Source: Lichenicoccus sp965276875 (GTDB lineage Bacteria; Pseudomonadota; Alphaproteobacteria; Acetobacterales; Acetobacteraceae). From it: 64,000 nucleotides of DNA. The stretch is from contig NZ_OZ255701.1 of the NCBI RefSeq assembly GCF_965276875.1, forward strand, positions 1,860,001 through 1,924,000, read 5' to 3'. Both the position numbers and the translations under genes were made by a program. This document shows, piece by piece, positions 1 through 8,014 of this stretch. The notes beneath the pieces were generated by a model that saw only the letters and a program-made list of their open reading frames with translations, did not search any database and was not told the origin of the DNA. Positions within the stretch are counted from its first letter, which is position 1. Each line of letters starts with the position of its first letter.

Positions 1-252
1 CCACCCGAACAGGTCGGTATAGAACCGCTCCGCGGCGACCAGATCGGGTGTGACCAGCGCCGCGAACACCATCTTTCCCGCAAGCCGGGACGGGCTTGCC
101 GGCGAGACCAGTGTCGGCAGACCGGCCGAGGCCGCTTGCGCCGGCATTATGCTTACGGCACTCGCCGCGGCGAGCCCCATTGCGAACATCAAGCCCAACA
201 CCCGCGACCGCCGCCATCTCTCGCGTGGCCTTGACCTGGAGCGCTCTTGCAT
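1..252 (-). CDS. VOC/glyoxalase-like exported protein, N-terminal part (cut by window edge)
   Basis: This frame runs off the left edge, so only 84 N-terminal codons are visible. An arginine-rich start is followed by a hydrophobic Ala-rich stretch ending near SAVSIMPAQAASA, which looks like a signal peptide. The segment KMVFAALVTPDLVAAERFYT then matches the opening strand and helix of a vicinal oxygen chelate (glyoxalase/bleomycin-resistance) fold, where the alpha-helix carries the A..FY..LFGW pattern. The ATG at 252 has GGGAG about eight bases upstream. Substrate cannot be inferred. An exported VOC protein is less common than a cytoplasmic one, so the lead could instead be a misplaced start, with KMVF as the true beginning. 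Confidence 0.6.
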   Translation of the reverse strand, partial: MQERSRSRPRERWRRSRVLGLMFAMGLAAASAVSIMPAQAASAGLPTLVSPASPSRLAGKMVFAALVTPDLVAAERFYTDLFGW

Positions 253-340
253 CGGCCAACTCCCATCCGGCGACTCGGAAGCCGGCCGCACACACAGTGA
301 CGTTGCAGCTATCGCGCGGTTGCCTGCTTCTGATCGCCCG

Positions 341-658
341 TCAGGCTTGGCTGATGAACGCGTCCAGGGCGCGGATGAGTTTCGCCCGAGACTCCTCGTC
401 GGCAAGGGAGACGACCAAGCGGCCCAGCCGATCGGCTGGCAGCGTCGCCAGGTTGAAGACGTCCAGGATCACCTCTGCGCCGTCGATGGTGAAGCGCGGC
501 GCGAGATGATGCTCCGCGACGCGCGCCGCCTCGCTGCGGACCAGTGGTGCCACGAAGCGCGTGCCTGCGCGATCAAAGCGGGCATTCTGAAGCACCACGA
601 CGAACGGAATGACCTCCCGCTGCCGCCCCGGGTTCCGGAAGACGTCGAACTGGGCCAC
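341..658 (-). CDS. ccdB: CcdB-family toxin
   Basis: This is a 105-residue protein of CcdB size and fold. It starts MAQFDVFRNP, continues with a hydrophobic strand (PFVVVLQN), has the FVAPLVR segment and a DVFNLATLP stretch typical of the family. CcdB toxins of the F plasmid poison DNA gyrase. It lies three bases after the stop of the CcdA-like gene, in the normal antitoxin-toxin order, so the pair is probably one transcript. The F-plasmid toxin ends in Trp-Gly-Ile, residues known to be needed for gyrase poisoning; this protein ends in Ser-Gln-Ala. Family assignment is firm, but the gyrase target is inference. Confidence 0.85.
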   Translation of the reverse strand: MAQFDVFRNPGRQREVIPFVVVLQNARFDRAGTRFVAPLVRSEAARVAEHHLAPRFTIDGAEVILDVFNLATLPADRLGRLVVSLADEESRAKLIRALDAFISQA

Positions 659-661
659 GGA

Positions 662-907
662 TCAGAGCAACGAGAACTCGTCGCTAAGCAGGCCGTGCTC
701 ACCGTGGAACAGGCTGAAGCCGTCGATCACCTGGTCGAGGACCGCATCCTCGTCGCGACGGCGGGCACGCTCACGGTCCACGAAGTCGCCCAGGAGGTCC
801 TCGAGCGTGCCGCTGAGATTGCGTGTGTAGAGGCGCGCCTGACGGACCAGATCGTCGTTCAGGCTCACATTGATGGCACGTTTTGAGGCGAGACGATCAT
901 ATCCCAT
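662..907 (-). CDS. ccdA: CcdA-family antitoxin
   Basis: This 81-residue acidic-tailed protein has an N-terminal ribbon-helix-helix region (RAINVSLNDDLVRQARLYTR) followed by a flexible charged tail with EDLLGDFVDRERARRRDEDA. That is the CcdA layout: a DNA-binding N-terminus and a tail that wraps the toxin. It is immediately upstream of the ccdB-like gene on the same strand. The start at 907 is the first ATG of the frame and sits next to a repeated ATGCGCAT-type box that could be its own operator. CcdA dimers usually autoregulate with CcdB; here that is inferred from the layout. Confidence 0.85.
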   Translation of the reverse strand: MGYDRLASKRAINVSLNDDLVRQARLYTRNLSGTLEDLLGDFVDRERARRRDEDAVLDQVIDGFSLFHGEHGLLSDEFSLL

Positions 908-916
908 GGGAAACCT

Positions 917-945
917 ATGCGCATGGCATGCGCATGAATATGCAT
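917..945. promoter_or_regulatory. Candidate CcdA/CcdB operator of repeated palindromic octamers
   Basis: Just upstream of the ccdA start lie two identical self-complementary octamers ATGCGCAT at 917-924 and 928-935, three bases apart, and a third related box ATATGCAT at 938-945. Ribbon-helix-helix antitoxins commonly bind such repeated short palindromes over their own promoter. Location and symmetry are seen directly; binding is inferred. Confidence 0.5.
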
Positions 946-961
946 GTGAAGGGCGCCCAAA

Positions 962-1581
<620 letters not shown>

Positions 1582-1585
<4 letters not shown>

Positions 1586-2223
1586 GTGCGGAACAGCCTC
1601 GTTGCTTGCGTCTCGTGGCGCATGGCGGCAATGTCCGAGCGCAGGCACATGCCGCCGACATCGTCCAGGGTGGCGTCGCGGCTGGCCCGCGCCGCTTGCG
1701 CGAGTACCGGCTCAAGTGCGGCGAGGGCGCGCAGGCCGTCGGTCTGTCCGAGCGGCACCAGGCGTACCGCGGCGGAGACCATCGCGGCCGCGCTCGCATG
1801 CAGCGCCGCGAGACAGCCGGCATCCTCGTCGATGCCTTCGCGTCGCAAGGCATGGCCGAGGGCGACGCTGAGCGGCCAGGCGGCCGGCGCGTCGGGCTGC
1901 CAGACCGCGACCGCGCGGCCGAACGCGGCCCCTTGAGCGCGCATCTCCTCGGCGCGCTCGCGCGAGGCGGCGCAGGCGTAGGCGAAGTCGGCGAGGGCCG
2001 GGTGGTCGTCGGCGCGACAGGCGTGACGCAGCAGGATGGCATCGGTCCACAGGCTGCCATGCGCGATGAGATCGGACAGCCACGCCACCAGGGACGCGCG
2101 ATCGGTCACGTCGCCGGCCTCGATCGCCCATTCGAGCCCGTGGCTGTAGGCAAAACCGCCGGTCGGGAAGGCCGGCGACAGCCAGGTCAGCAGCCGGATC
2201 AGGCTAGTGCCCGTGGGGTTCAT
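1582..2223 (-). CDS. ureF: Urease accessory protein UreF
   Basis: UreF is an all-helical accessory protein that bridges UreD bound to urease and the UreG GTPase. This 213-residue frame shows the diagnostic opening LLTWLSPAFPTGGFAYSHGL and a family-typical run of helices, including ASRERAEEMRAQGAAFGRA. The start at 2223 gives family length and overlaps the end of ureE by 20 bases; a longer frame to 2304 has no homologous lead. It overlaps ureG by four bases. UreF is the least conserved of the accessory proteins, but position and opening motif make the call secure. Confidence 0.95.
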
Positions 2224-2644
2224 AGGCGCCGGTCTCGGGGTCGAAGGGAGCCATGACCGGGCGCGCTTCGCCGCCCAGACCGCGCACCATATCGGCGATG
2301 ACATGATCCTCGCGGATCAGTAGACGATCGGCGGCAAGTGCGGTGGGCAGATGCCGGTTGCCGAGATGCCAGGCGAGCCGCAGCAGGGCCGCCGGGGTGG
2401 GAGCGGTGATTTCAAGCAGGCGCTCGGCCACGGCCGCGATCCGCACCAGCCCGCCATCGTCGCAGGCGATCGCGTCGCCGTCGCGCAGATGCCTGGTGTG
2501 CGGCAGATCGAGCAGCAGCTCGCGGCCGCTTGCGGTGCGCAGCAAGGTTCGCCGGCGATGGCGCTGGTCGTAGTCGGCGTCGAGCTGGTCGGTCTCTTGC
2601 GACGGGTCCCAGCGGCCCGCGGCGAGGATCTCGGTCCCGCGCAT
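2204..2644 (-). CDS. ureE: Urease nickel metallochaperone UreE
   Basis: UreE binds nickel and hands it to UreG during urease maturation. This 146-residue protein begins MRGTEILAAG, has the peptide-binding N-terminal domain with RRTLLRTASGRELLLDLP, and a C-terminal metal-binding domain with AWHLGNRHLPTAL, the family signature holding the conserved histidine. The tail (YEPHGH) holds only two histidines, unlike the long His-rich tail of the Klebsiella protein. Its ATG shares one base with the ureC stop (TGATG), so translation is probably coupled. The 3' end overlaps ureF. Confidence 0.95.
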   Translation of the reverse strand: MRGTEILAAGRWDPSQETDQLDADYDQRHRRRTLLRTASGRELLLDLPHTRHLRDGDAIACDDGGLVRIAAVAERLLEITAPTPAALLRLAWHLGNRHLPTALAADRLLIREDHVIADMVRGLGGEARPVMAPFDPETGAYEPHGH

Positions 2645-4350
2645 CAGAACAGGAAGTAGCGCTGCGCCATCGGCAGCACGGTGGCGGGCTCGCAGGTCAG
2701 CAGCACCCCGTCGGCACGCACTTCGTAGGTCTCCGGATCGACCTCGATCGTCGGCGTTGCGTCGTTGTGGATCATGCTGCGTTTGCCGATGCCGCCACGG
2801 GTGTCGGCGACCGCGACCAGACGACGACGCAGCCCGAGCCTTGTGCCGATCTCGTCCTCGAGGGCCGCACCCGAGACGAAGGTGACGCAGGTCTCGGCCA
2901 ATGCCCCGCCGAGTGCACCGAACATGCCGCGCGCATGCACCGGCTGCGGCGTCGGGATCGAGGCGTTTGGGTCGCCCATCATGGCGTGCGCAATCGCGCC
3001 CCCCTTGATCACCAGGTCGGGCTTGACCCCAAAGAAGGCCGGGCTCCAGAGCACCAGATCGGCGAGCTTGCCGGCCTCGATCGAGCCGACCTCGCGGGCG
3101 ATGCCATGCGCGATTGCCGGGTTGATGGTGTATTTGGCGACGTAGCGCCTGGCCCGCGCATTGTCGGCCGCACCGTCGCCGGGTAAGGCCCCGCGCTGGC
3201 TCTTCATCTTGTGCGCGGTCTGCCAGGTGCGGATGATCACCTCGCCGACCCGGCCCATTGCCTGGCTGTCCGACGAGATCATCGAGAGCACGCCCATATC
3301 GTGGAAGATGTCCTCGGCGGCGATGGTTTCGCGACGGATGCGGCTTTCGGCGAAGGCGATGTCCTCCGGCACCCGCTTGTCGAGGTGATGGCACACCATG
3401 AGCATGTCGAGATGCTCGTCGATCGTGTTCACCGTGTAGGGGCGGGTCGGATTGGTCGAGGACGGCAGCACGTTGGGCAAGCCCGCCACCTTGATGATGT
3501 CGGGCGCGTGGCCGCCGCCGGCGCCCTCGGTATGGAAGGCATGGATGGTCCGTCCCGCGAAGGCGGCAATGGTGTCCTCGACGAAGCCGCTTTCGTTGAG
3601 CGTGTCGGTATGGATCATCACCTGCACGTCGAGGCGGTCGGCCACCGACAGGCAGCAATCGATTGCCGCCGGCGTGGTGCCCCAATCCTCGTGCAGCTTC
3701 AGGCAGCAGGCGCCGGCGCGCACCATCTCGATCAGCGCTTCCGGCCGCGAGGCGTTGCCCTTGCCGGCAAAGGCGAGGTTGACCGGCAGTCCCTCGGCGG
3801 CCTGCAGCATGCGCGCGAGATGCCACGGTCCGGGGGTGCAGGTGGTGGCCGAGGTACCGGTGGCAGGTCCAGTGCCGCCGCCGATCATTGTCGTGATGCC
3901 TGAGGCGATCGCCTCCTCGACCTGCTGGGGGCAGATGAAATGGATGTGGCTGTCAATGCCGCCGGCGGTGAGGATTTTGCCCTCGCCCGCGATGATTTCC
4001 GTGCCGGGCCCGATGATGATGTCCACGCCGGGCTGGATATCCGGATTGCCGGCCTTGCCGATGCAAGCGATGCGGCCGGCGCAGATGCCGATATCGGCCT
4101 TGACGATCCCCCAATGGTCCAGGATCAGCGCATTGGTGATGACGGTGTCGACCGCGCCCCCGTTCTGCGCGCGCTGCGACTGCCCCATGCCGTCGCGGAT
4201 GGTCTTGCCGCCGCCGAACTTGACTTCCTCGCCGTAGGTTGTGAGGTCGCGCTCGACCTCGATCAGCAGGCCGGTATCGGCGAGACGCACGCGGTCGCCG
4301 GTGGTCGGCCCATACATGTCGGCATAGGCCGCGCGGCTGATCCGCACCAT
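2644..4350 (-). CDS. ureC: Urease alpha (catalytic) subunit UreC
   Basis: UreC hydrolyses urea to ammonia and carbamate at a dinickel centre. The 568-residue length is normal. The nickel ligands are all in place: His135 and His137 in GGIDSHIHFICP, the lysine to be carbamylated at 218 in CCLKLHEDWG, His247, His273 in HTEGAGGGHAPD, and Asp361 in SSDSQAMGRVGE. The flap Cys320 and catalytic His321 are in MVCHHLDKR. The start sits on the last base of ureB. Nothing suggests inactivation. The operon has no nickel or urea transporter in this window. Confidence 0.99.
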   Translation of the reverse strand: MVRISRAAYADMYGPTTGDRVRLADTGLLIEVERDLTTYGEEVKFGGGKTIRDGMGQSQRAQNGGAVDTVITNALILDHWGIVKADIGICAGRIACIGKAGNPDIQPGVDIIIGPGTEIIAGEGKILTAGGIDSHIHFICPQQVEEAIASGITTMIGGGTGPATGTSATTCTPGPWHLARMLQAAEGLPVNLAFAGKGNASRPEALIEMVRAGACCLKLHEDWGTTPAAIDCCLSVADRLDVQVMIHTDTLNESGFVEDTIAAFAGRTIHAFHTEGAGGGHAPDIIKVAGLPNVLPSSTNPTRPYTVNTIDEHLDMLMVCHHLDKRVPEDIAFAESRIRRETIAAEDIFHDMGVLSMISSDSQAMGRVGEVIIRTWQTAHKMKSQRGALPGDGAADNARARRYVAKYTINPAIAHGIAREVGSIEAGKLADLVLWSPAFFGVKPDLVIKGGAIAHAMMGDPNASIPTPQPVHARGMFGALGGALAETCVTFVSGAALEDEIGTRLGLRRRLVAVADTRGGIGKRSMIHNDATPTIEVDPETYEVRADGVLLTCEPATVLPMAQRYFLF

Positions 4351-4673
4351 CAGTCCAGCGCTCCCATCACCACGCCGCGAAACCCCGCAACGACCCGCGC
4401 GCCGCGCAAGGCGACCAGGGTGACCCGCCTGGTCTGCCCGGGCTCGAAGCGCAACGCCCCGCCGGAGGGCACGTCGAGGCGCATGCCACGCGCCTGGACG
4501 CGGTCGAACTGCAGCGCCGGATTGGTCTCGGCGAAATGATAATGGCTGCCGACCTGAATCGGCCGGTCGCCGGTATTGACGACATCCAGTTCGAGCGTGG
4601 CGAGCCCCGCGTTCAGTTCGATTTCACCCGGCAAGGTGATCACCTCGCCGGGAACTTCAACGGATGGGCTCAT
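4350..4673 (-). CDS. ureB: Urease beta subunit UreB
   Basis: UreB is a small structural subunit of the UreABC trimer. The 107-residue protein opens with PGEVITLPGEIELNAG and carries NTGDRPIQVGSHYHFAETN and VPSGGALRFEPGQTR, all family signatures. The start at 4673 is preferred over a longer frame because it gives family length; it overlaps the end of ureA by 17 bases. The stop shares one base with the ureC start. Separate ureA and ureB genes are the usual proteobacterial arrangement, unlike the fused form in Helicobacter. Confidence 0.97.
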   Translation of the reverse strand: MSPSVEVPGEVITLPGEIELNAGLATLELDVVNTGDRPIQVGSHYHFAETNPALQFDRVQARGMRLDVPSGGALRFEPGQTRRVTLVALRGARVVAGFRGVVMGALD

Positions 4674-4959
4674 GCACCGTGACCAGCTTGGTGCCGTCAG
4701 GGAACGTCGCCTCGACCTGCACGTCATGGATCATTTCGGCGACGCCTTCCATCACCTGCGCGCGAGTCAGCACCAAGCCGCCGCCCTCCATCAGGTCGGC
4801 CACGGACAGTCCGTCGCGCGCGCCCTCGACGACGTAATCCGCGATCAGCGCCACCGCCTCGGGATGGTTCAGCCGCACCCCGCGCTCCAGCCTGCGGCGC
4901 GCCACCTGGGCCGCCATCGCGATCAGCAGCTTGTCCTTTTCGCGCGGTGTGAGGTTCAT
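4657..4959 (-). CDS. ureA: Urease gamma subunit UreA
   Basis: UreA is the 100-residue gamma subunit of urease. The sequence begins MNLTPREKDKLLIAMAAQVA, has RRLERGVRLNHPEAVALIAD in the middle and ends FPDGTKLVTVHEPIR, matching the family from end to end. The gene starts ten bases after the ureD stop and overlaps ureB by 17 bases, so the structural subunits are made from one coupled message. No unusual residue was seen. Confidence 0.97.
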   Translation of the reverse strand: MNLTPREKDKLLIAMAAQVARRRLERGVRLNHPEAVALIADYVVEGARDGLSVADLMEGGGLVLTRAQVMEGVAEMIHDVQVEATFPDGTKLVTVHEPIR

Positions 4960-4969
4960 GACGCAGCAT

Positions 4970-5797
4970 TCAATAACGCCACACCGAAGGCAAGGCTTCG
5001 CCGCCGCGCAGTATCGACAGCACCGCCGCAATGCGCGCGCGATGCGCGGCGGGGTCGCGCGACACCATGACGATCCGCAGCATGCCGTTCCACGAAGAGG
5101 CTCCGGCATCGGCGCCGGCGAGGGCGTCGCGGACCGGATCGAGCAGCGCTTCGGCGTATGGTGCAACCAGCACGATCGCGGCCGTGGCCCCTGCTCCGGC
5201 CGCCACAGCGGCGCGCGACAATGCTGTCTCCGCGTCGCCATGGAGTTCAAACCCGTCGACCAGGACCGGCACGCCGCCACGCCGGATCAGCAGCCGGTCT
5301 GATAAATCGAGCCGCCACAGCCGCTCGCCGCTGCCGGCGCGGCCGAACACCCGGCTTTCGATGCAAAGCAGGCTGGCGTCGTCGGCCATCTCCACCGTGA
5401 GCCGGCGACGCAGACTGGCGCCGTCAAACATGATCGTCTCCTGCGGCAGCCATTCCAGATGCGCGCCCGGACCCAAAGTCGCATGCGCCTCGATGTCCGC
5501 CGCCGCTTCGCCGTCGCGCGCGCGGTAGCAACGCTCGGCGGCCTGGCTGGTCAGCAGCAGATGCGTCCCGGCGGCGCAGACAATTGCGGTCTCAAGCCGA
5601 TCCCCGGCCGCTATTCCCCCTGAACAATTGATGCTGGCGGCCTGCAACGCCGCACCCGGTTCGATACGCGGAAATAACAGTTTGAGACAGCCCTGCTGGC
5701 GCAGCCGCGCGACATGGGTGCGACCGCCCCGCTCGCCGACCTCCAACCTGAGCAGGCCTGAGGCGCGCTGCAAATGTTCCGGCGAAGAGGCAAGCAT
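4970..5797 (-). CDS. ureD: Urease accessory protein UreD (UreH)
   Basis: UreD binds the urease apoprotein and recruits UreF and UreG for nickel insertion. The 275-residue protein shows the family segments LKLLFPRI, SINCSGGIAAGDRLE, LLTSQAAERCYRA and the LEWLPQETIMFDGASLRR motif. It is the first gene of the ureDABCEFG operon. Its ATG at 5797 lies 60 bases from the divergent nagA start, so the two promoters must share that short gap. No obvious nickel- or nitrogen-responsive site was identified there. Confidence 0.95.
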   Translation of the reverse strand: MLASSPEHLQRASGLLRLEVGERGGRTHVARLRQQGCLKLLFPRIEPGAALQAASINCSGGIAAGDRLETAIVCAAGTHLLLTSQAAERCYRARDGEAAADIEAHATLGPGAHLEWLPQETIMFDGASLRRRLTVEMADDASLLCIESRVFGRAGSGERLWRLDLSDRLLIRRGGVPVLVDGFELHGDAETALSRAAVAAGAGATAAIVLVAPYAEALLDPVRDALAGADAGASSWNGMLRIVMVSRDPAAHRARIAAVLSILRGGEALPSVWRY

Positions 5798-5857
5798 CGC
5801 GGCCGAAATTGCCCGTCGCGTCGGCGCTGGTCAAACGCGCCCTGCGAGCGCAGAACC

Positions 5858-7054
5858 ATGATCATGGATGAGGCACCCCGGCGCCAACTGCTCACTGGCG
5901 CGCGACTCTTCACCGGCGAGCAGATCCTCGACGACCATGCGCTGCTGATCGAGGGCGGCCGCATCCTCGATATTGTGCCGGCCGGAAACTTGCCGGGCGG
6001 CGTGCGGCTGCACGAGCGGCATTTGCTCGCACCCGGTCTGATCGACGTGCAGGTCAATGGCGGCGGCGGGGTGCTGTTCAACGACACGCCGACCCTGGAG
6101 GGCGCGTTGGCGATCGCGGCGGCACACCGCAAGCTGGGAACCACGTCGCTGCTGCCCACCGTAATCACCGACACGCCCGAGATCATGGCCGCCGCCGCGG
6201 AGGCCGCGGCCCACGCGGCGGCGATCCCCGGCAGCGGCGTGCGCGGCATCCATCTGGAGGGTCCGTTCTTCAATCCCAAGCGCGCCGGCGTGCATCCGCG
6301 CCATTTATTCCGCACCCCCGACGCGCGCGACCTCGACGCTCTATGCGCCCTGGCCGCCCGCTTTGCGCCTTTCGGCCGGGTGGTGCTGACCCTGGCGCCG
6401 GAGCAGGTGCCGCCTGAGGCGATCACCCGCCTGGCCGAGGCCGGGGTGCGCGTCAGCGGCGGCCATTCAGCGGCGAGCCTGGAGTGCACCGACGCCGCCC
6501 TGCGCGCCGGCATGACCGGCTTCACACATCTGTTCAACGCCATGCCGCCGCTGGTCAGCCGCGCGCCCGGCATCGCGCTTGCCGCCCTCACCGACTCGGC
6601 CTCCTATTGCGGGATCATCGCTGATGGCATCCACGTACACCCGGCAATGCTGCGGCTGGCGCTCGCGACCAAACCCACCGACCGCATCATGCTGGTCAGC
6701 GACGCGATGCCTTGCGCCGGCACCGACCTTGCCGAATTTGTTGTACAGGGAAGACGCATCCTGAGGCAGGACGGCCGACTGCAAACCGAGGACGGCGTGC
6801 TCGCCGGCGCGGATCTCGATCTCGAGCAGGCCGTGCGTCAGGCGGTGGCGCTGCTGGGCGTCTCCACGCAAGTGGCGCTGCGCATGGCCTCACTCATCCC
6901 GGCTCGCTTTCTCGGCCTTGACGACCGGCTGGGCCGGCTGGCCCCCGGGTTCGAGGCCGACATCGTTCTGCTCGACGAGCGTCTGCATGTGCGGGGAAGC
7001 TGGGTGGCTGGCCAGCCTACGCCGGCACACTTAAGAACAGGCCGAGATTGTTAA
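5858..7054 (+). CDS. nagA: N-acetylglucosamine-6-phosphate deacetylase
   Basis: NagA removes the acetyl group from GlcNAc-6-phosphate in amino-sugar catabolism and cell-wall recycling. The 398-residue protein belongs to the amidohydrolase superfamily: HLEGPFFNPKRAGVH near residue 130, GGHSAA, GFTHLFNAMPP, IADGIHVHP and LVSDAMPCAGT (catalytic Asp) are all present. The start ATG at 5858 gives family length; an upstream frame would run into ureD. No nagB or transporter is adjacent. The last codons look replaced: a diverged copy of the C-terminal coding stretch recurs about 1 kb downstream, beyond a toxin-antitoxin insert. Confidence 0.95.
   Translation: MIMDEAPRRQLLTGARLFTGEQILDDHALLIEGGRILDIVPAGNLPGGVRLHERHLLAPGLIDVQVNGGGGVLFNDTPTLEGALAIAAAHRKLGTTSLLPTVITDTPEIMAAAAEAAAHAAAIPGSGVRGIHLEGPFFNPKRAGVHPRHLFRTPDARDLDALCALAARFAPFGRVVLTLAPEQVPPEAITRLAEAGVRVSGGHSAASLECTDAALRAGMTGFTHLFNAMPPLVSRAPGIALAALTDSASYCGIIADGIHVHPAMLRLALATKPTDRIMLVSDAMPCAGTDLAEFVVQGRRILRQDGRLQTEDGVLAGADLDLEQAVRQAVALLGVSTQVALRMASLIPARFLGLDDRLGRLAPGFEADIVLLDERLHVRGSWVAGQPTPAHLRTGRDC
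6991..7020 (+). repeat. Left copy of imperfect 30-bp direct repeat (inside nagA 3' end)
   Basis: This stretch encodes the nagA C-terminal RGSWVAGQPT segment. It matches 7985-8014 at 25 of 30 positions by eye. The two copies bracket the IS1 remnant and the RelB/YafQ pair. Confidence 0.6.
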
Positions 7055-7059
7055 GCGGG

Positions 7060-7296
7060 CTAGATTAACATCGCGTAATCCACATCGCTGCCGAACGCGC
7101 CCTCTACGGCGTGCAGATATGCCTTATGGCAGTTGGTGGTGAACTGCACTTGACTGGCGAGGCGGAGGGCTACGTCGTCCATAGACACGTGCGCGTAAAC
7201 ACCATCACGTCCACCCACGAGGTAGGAGACGATCAGCTTCGGGGCAGCGTCGGGCGCGGTTCACGTCCAGACCCCGGCAAAACCCCCTTCGGAGCG
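7060..7296 (-). pseudogene. IS1-family transposase remnant
   Basis: Reading the minus strand gives a broken but recognisable piece of an alphaproteobacterial IS1-type transposase: a Val-Trp-Thr-stop-Thr-Ala motif where WTWTA is expected, then PKLIVSYLVGGRDG, MDDVALRLASQVQFTT, HKAYLHAVEGAFGSDVDYAM and an early stop (TAG at 7060-7062). The second Trp codon has become TGA (7261-7263) and the C-terminus is missing. The fragment is plainly non-functional. Its presence beside a toxin-antitoxin pair suggests past insertion and decay. No intact terminal inverted repeats were recognised. Confidence 0.7.
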
Positions 7297-7442
7297 GCGT
7301 TGGCGCCGGCTGAGATACCACCAGCAGGCTCATCGCCTCCATGCCGAGGCGACCGACTGATCAGGCGGGGACGGGCACCGCTCCATGCCCTCTTGTTTAA
7401 CACGTCCCGTGCATTACATTGTCATTCGTAAGGAGACCGAAC

Positions 7443-7703
7443 ATGGTTGCGAATGCCCTGGTACAGGCCCGCGTGGACGAAACGGTGAAAGAGGAAGCAG
7501 CAACCGTGCTCGCGACCATGGGCCTCACCTTATCCGATGCCGTGCGTCTGCTACTGACCCGCGTTGCCCGGGAGAAGGCCCTGCCCTTCGAGCCGCTGAT
7601 CCCGAACGAGACGACAATCGCCGCCATGCGGGAGGCGCGGGCCGGCAAGCTCGAAATGGTGACGCTGGACTCACTGCGCGCCGAGATGCATGCGGACGAT
7701 TAA
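7443..7703 (+). CDS. RelB/DinJ-family antitoxin
   Basis: This 86-residue protein has the RelB/DinJ ribbon-helix-helix N-terminus: ALVQARVDETVKEEA is followed by TVLATMGLTLSDAVRLLLTR, the classic dinJ pattern. The C-terminal half would bind and neutralise the toxin. A strong Shine-Dalgarno, TAAGGAG at 7429-7435, fixes the start at 7443. It overlaps the downstream YafQ-like toxin by 14 bases, the usual antitoxin-first order. Autoregulation is expected for the family. The pair sits in a scar between nagA and the TonB receptor gene and was probably acquired. Confidence 0.9.
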   Translation: MVANALVQARVDETVKEEAATVLATMGLTLSDAVRLLLTRVAREKALPFEPLIPNETTIAAMREARAGKLEMVTLDSLRAEMHADD

Positions 7704-7971
7704 GCGCACCAGCCAGTTCAAACGCGATTTGAAACGTGAAGCCAAAGGAGCCCATCGCGCCGTCCTGGAATCCGATTTCCTGTCGATCATCACCGCTCTG
7801 GCGAACGATGCCGCGCTTGCACCGCGACATCGCGATCATGCCCTGACAGGCGACTGGCAAGATCACCGTGATTGCCACATTCGGCCGGACTTGGTGCTGG
7901 TCTATCGAAAGCCCGACGTCGAGACCTTGGAACTTGTGCGCCTTGGCTCCCACTCCGAACTCGGCCTGTGA
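7690..7971 (+). CDS. YafQ-family mRNA interferase toxin (RelE superfamily)
   Basis: The 93-residue basic protein matches YafQ toxins: MRTIKRTSQFKRDLKREAKG at the start, then RHRDHALTGDWQDHRDCHI, PDLVLVYR and a tail with LVRLGSHSELG. The histidine and aspartate positions in the DHALTGDW...RDCHI and GSHSEL segments correspond to those used by E. coli YafQ for ribosome-dependent mRNA cleavage. It overlaps its antitoxin by 14 bases. All expected family residues appear present, so it is likely active. Confidence 0.9.
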   Translation: MRTIKRTSQFKRDLKREAKGAHRAVLESDFLSIITALANDAALAPRHRDHALTGDWQDHRDCHIRPDLVLVYRKPDVETLELVRLGSHSELGL

Positions 7972-7984
7972 TCGGCCTACACAT

Positions 7985-8014
7985 GCGGGAAAGCTGGGTG
8001 GCCGGTCGACCTAC
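7985..8014 (+). repeat. Right copy of imperfect 30-bp direct repeat
   Basis: Just after the YafQ-like gene, this stretch resembles nagA 6991-7020 (25 of 30 bases). Read in the nagA-like frame it gives RESWVAGRPT. It may be the original nagA 3' end displaced by insertion, or the trace of a partial duplication. It also overlaps the stop codon of the TonB receptor gene on the other strand. Confidence 0.55.

Noticed and set aside
7111..7431. A plus-strand open frame of 106 codons downstream of nagA
   Set aside because: No ribosome-binding site or motif, and the minus strand of the same stretch gives recognisable IS1-type transposase sequence.
6991..8014. Direct repeats considered as integrase attachment sites
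   Set aside because: They match at only about 25 of 30 bases, no integrase is present, and no tRNA gene is involved.
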